Below are positions 62,904-64,000 of a DNA stretch of 64,000 nt, piece after piece (the first letter of the stretch is position 1; each line of letters opens with the position of its first letter). This stretch comes from Oceanobacillus timonensis (GTDB lineage: Bacteria; Bacillota; Bacilli; Bacillales; Amphibacillaceae): contig NZ_LT800497.1 of assembly GCF_900166635.1 (NCBI RefSeq), positions 1,824,149 through 1,888,148 on the forward strand, in the 5' to 3' direction. The notes below the pieces were generated by a model. The model saw only the letters and a program-made list of their open reading frames with translations. It made no database searches and had not been told where the DNA came from. A program made the position numbers and the translations under genes.

Positions 62904-63132
62904 ATCAGATGAATTTTTTCCAGACTGGCTGGACGAAGAGGATCCTTTTGGCTTAAAAGAAGAAATGAAGATCATATTATTTCAATGTTTAGATTGCCAT
63001 GGAACCGATGAAGTCCCGGAGTATATCATTGGTGAATTTAGTGTGGATAAAAATAATAGGGATGAAGTAGAACTTCATTGTCCGCATTGTAATGGCACTA
63101 TGATTGAAGCGAAAAACGTCCCAAGTGATTAG
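62878..63132 (+). CDS. Zinc-ribbon protein carried by the IS91-like element (84 aa)
   Basis: TTG 62878 is preceded by AAGGAGGAGATACGGAA, a strong ribosome site inside the transposase gene, and the two genes overlap by 26 bases. The product is acidic at the start (PDKSDEFFPDWLDEEDPFG) and has two CxxC pairs (CLDC and CPHC). It is probably an accessory factor of the transposon or a passenger. Function unknown. Confidence 0.65.
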   Translation: MTNPKEPDKSDEFFPDWLDEEDPFGLKEEMKIILFQCLDCHGTDEVPEYIIGEFSVDKNNRDEVELHCPHCNGTMIEAKNVPSD

Positions 63133-63148
63133 CATCTACTTGGGACGT
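63116..63148. repeat. 11-bp inverted repeat at the transposon right end
   Basis: ACGTCCCAAGT at 63116-63126 pairs exactly with ACTTGGGACGT at 63138-63148. It overlaps the stop of the zinc-ribbon ORF. It could act as terminator or as part of the rolling-circle origin. Confidence 0.7.
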
Positions 63149-63372
63149 GATTTAGTCGCGTTAGCGATTTTGTTCTTGTATTGTGAAATGTGTTCTATTA
63201 TAGAAGATAATTAGAAAGTGAAAATGACTTTTCTTTGGCAGTAAATAAGAGGTTATAGATAGCAATGGAATAATTACTTCATAAAACATGAACAGGCATA
63301 TATAATAAAAACATGCCTTACTTGTAAAAAGGAAAGGATTTTTATTCGATTTTTAATTGGGAGGAAGTACTC

Positions 63373-63813
63373 ATGCAATGGAAAAAGCCTAGCAGTGAAG
63401 ATTATACTGCTCTGATTCAATTATGGGAGAAATCTGTGTTAGCAACACATGATTTTTTGAAATCCAAAGATAGAGAAGAAATGAAAGCAGAAATTCCAAC
63501 TTATTTCCCGCAACTAGATATGAAATCGTGGTACCATGATGATACATTGATTGGGTTTTCTGGTGTGAATGAAAGAAATTTGGAAATGTTGTTTTTAGAC
63601 CCGGACCAAATAGGGAAGGGATTTGGCAGCATTATTATAAAGGATTTAATAGAAAAAGATGGCATTCAATTCGTAGATGTAAATAAGGACAATACATCAG
63701 CTACTGCTTTTTATTTGAAGCATCGATTTCAAGTGATTGGAGAATCCGAACAAGATGGGCAGGGAAGAGATTATGCCCTGCTGCATTTAGGTTTGGACGG
63801 AGTCACGGAATAA
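63373..63813 (+). CDS. GNAT-family N-acetyltransferase
   Basis: A 146-residue protein with the GNAT fold: N-terminal strand-helix, a central GFSGVNERNLEMLFLDPD, the acetyl-CoA loop QIGKGFGSIIIKDLI (close to Q/RxxGxG/A) and the late NTSATAFYLKHRF motif. It resembles the YjaB/PhnO-like group. Ribosome site GGGAGGAA. The substrate is unknown. It is followed by a terminator. Confidence 0.88.
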   Translation: MQWKKPSSEDYTALIQLWEKSVLATHDFLKSKDREEMKAEIPTYFPQLDMKSWYHDDTLIGFSGVNERNLEMLFLDPDQIGKGFGSIIIKDLIEKDGIQFVDVNKDNTSATAFYLKHRFQVIGESEQDGQGRDYALLHLGLDGVTE

Positions 63814-63863
63814 GTGAAACCCGTGTTATGGCAGACAATATCAAATGAAAGCAGATAGGTTAC

Positions 63864-63908
63864 ATAAAACCGCCCGTTTCGATCATCATGTGAAACAGGC
63901 GGTTTTAT
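63864..63908 (+). terminator. Rho-independent terminator
   Basis: ATAAAACCGCC(c)GTTTC pairs with GAAAC(a)GGCGGTTTTAT over an 11-base loop. Confidence 0.85.
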
Positions 63909-64000
63909 ATAGGATGAAATAGATTGGTAACCGCATGATTATGCTGTAATACAGCTATTATCTTATGCGATTCGATGCTTTTTAACTGGTATAACCCGGT

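Larger units (their letters stand above)
61590..63175 (+). mobile_element. IS91-like rolling-circle transposon
   Basis: Contains the Y2 transposase gene and a second overlapping ORF. The left side has a palindrome CTAGGAAATT..AATTCTCTAG at 61591-61614. The right side has an 11-bp stem at 63116-63148, then TCGC-GTTA-GCGA at 63156-63167, then TTTT and GTTC at 63172-63175. IS91 elements insert next to GTTC/GAAC tetranucleotides without duplicating the target, and this right end fits. Exact ends are inferred. Confidence 0.65.

Noticed and set aside
1..64000. CRISPR arrays, tRNA, rRNA and riboswitches
   Set aside because: Regularly spaced repeats, tRNA-like cloverleaves and known aptamer cores were looked for by eye and none was found; a covariance-model scan would be decisive.

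Overview
The window (about 38% G+C by eye, strong GGAGG-type ribosome binding sites, TopB, YdbS/YdbT-type PH proteins, YesK-like and YfhD-type small proteins) looks like a chromosomal segment of a spore-forming Bacillaceae, most like Oceanobacillus, Virgibacillus and relatives. This is inferred from gene content and style, not from a database search. No rRNA, tRNA or CRISPR array was seen.

Layout. 0-2 kb: end of an ABC transporter operon with its own histidine kinase. 2.2-4.5 kb: two acidic lipoproteins. 4.7-9.6 kb: a Cache-domain histidine kinase, an OmpR-type regulator and an MFS carrier, preceded by a ten-base poly-C tract. 10-16 kb: an MFS exporter, topB and several small or unknown genes. 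16-19 kb: amidohydrolase, a dispersed repeat, and an HTH/PIN toxin-antitoxin pair whose toxin is frameshifted. 19.5-24.9 kb: a CitA/CitB-type two-component system next to a complete tripartite tricarboxylate transporter (tctCBA) with a candidate cre site. 25-31 kb: AbgT-type transporter with a short overlapping leader ORF, a decayed prephenate-dehydrogenase-like fragment, three NAD(P)-dependent dehydrogenases, and a membrane protein whose reading frame starts at a non-canonical codon. 31-40 kb: TetR regulator, PH-domain pair ydbS/ydbT, ABC-2 exporter with DUF4064 protein, and a divergent two-component system.

40-51 kb is an accessory region with low gene density and many broken genes: a truncated response regulator, a Kelch fragment, an IS3-type transposase tail, direct repeats, and small membrane or surface proteins, several from families linked to toxin immunity (SdpI-like, DUF443) or to small envelope proteins (DUF1307/YehR-like, YesK-like). 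A second copy of the 3.7 kb lipoprotein lies here. 51-60 kb returns to ordinary genes: acetyltransferase, ABC exporter under a perfect palindrome, RNase H-like protein, P-type ATPase, DHA2 exporter. 60-63.2 kb is mobile DNA: a 142-bp MITE-like element has split a yfhD gene, and an IS91-like rolling-circle transposon carries a second zinc-ribbon ORF. A GNAT acetyltransferase ends the window.

The strongest candidates for something undescribed are the paired low-complexity lipoproteins (one beside a poly-C tract and a sensor kinase), the orphan-immunity-like island at 40-51 kb bounded internally by 126-bp direct repeats, and the MITE-like insertion in yfhD.
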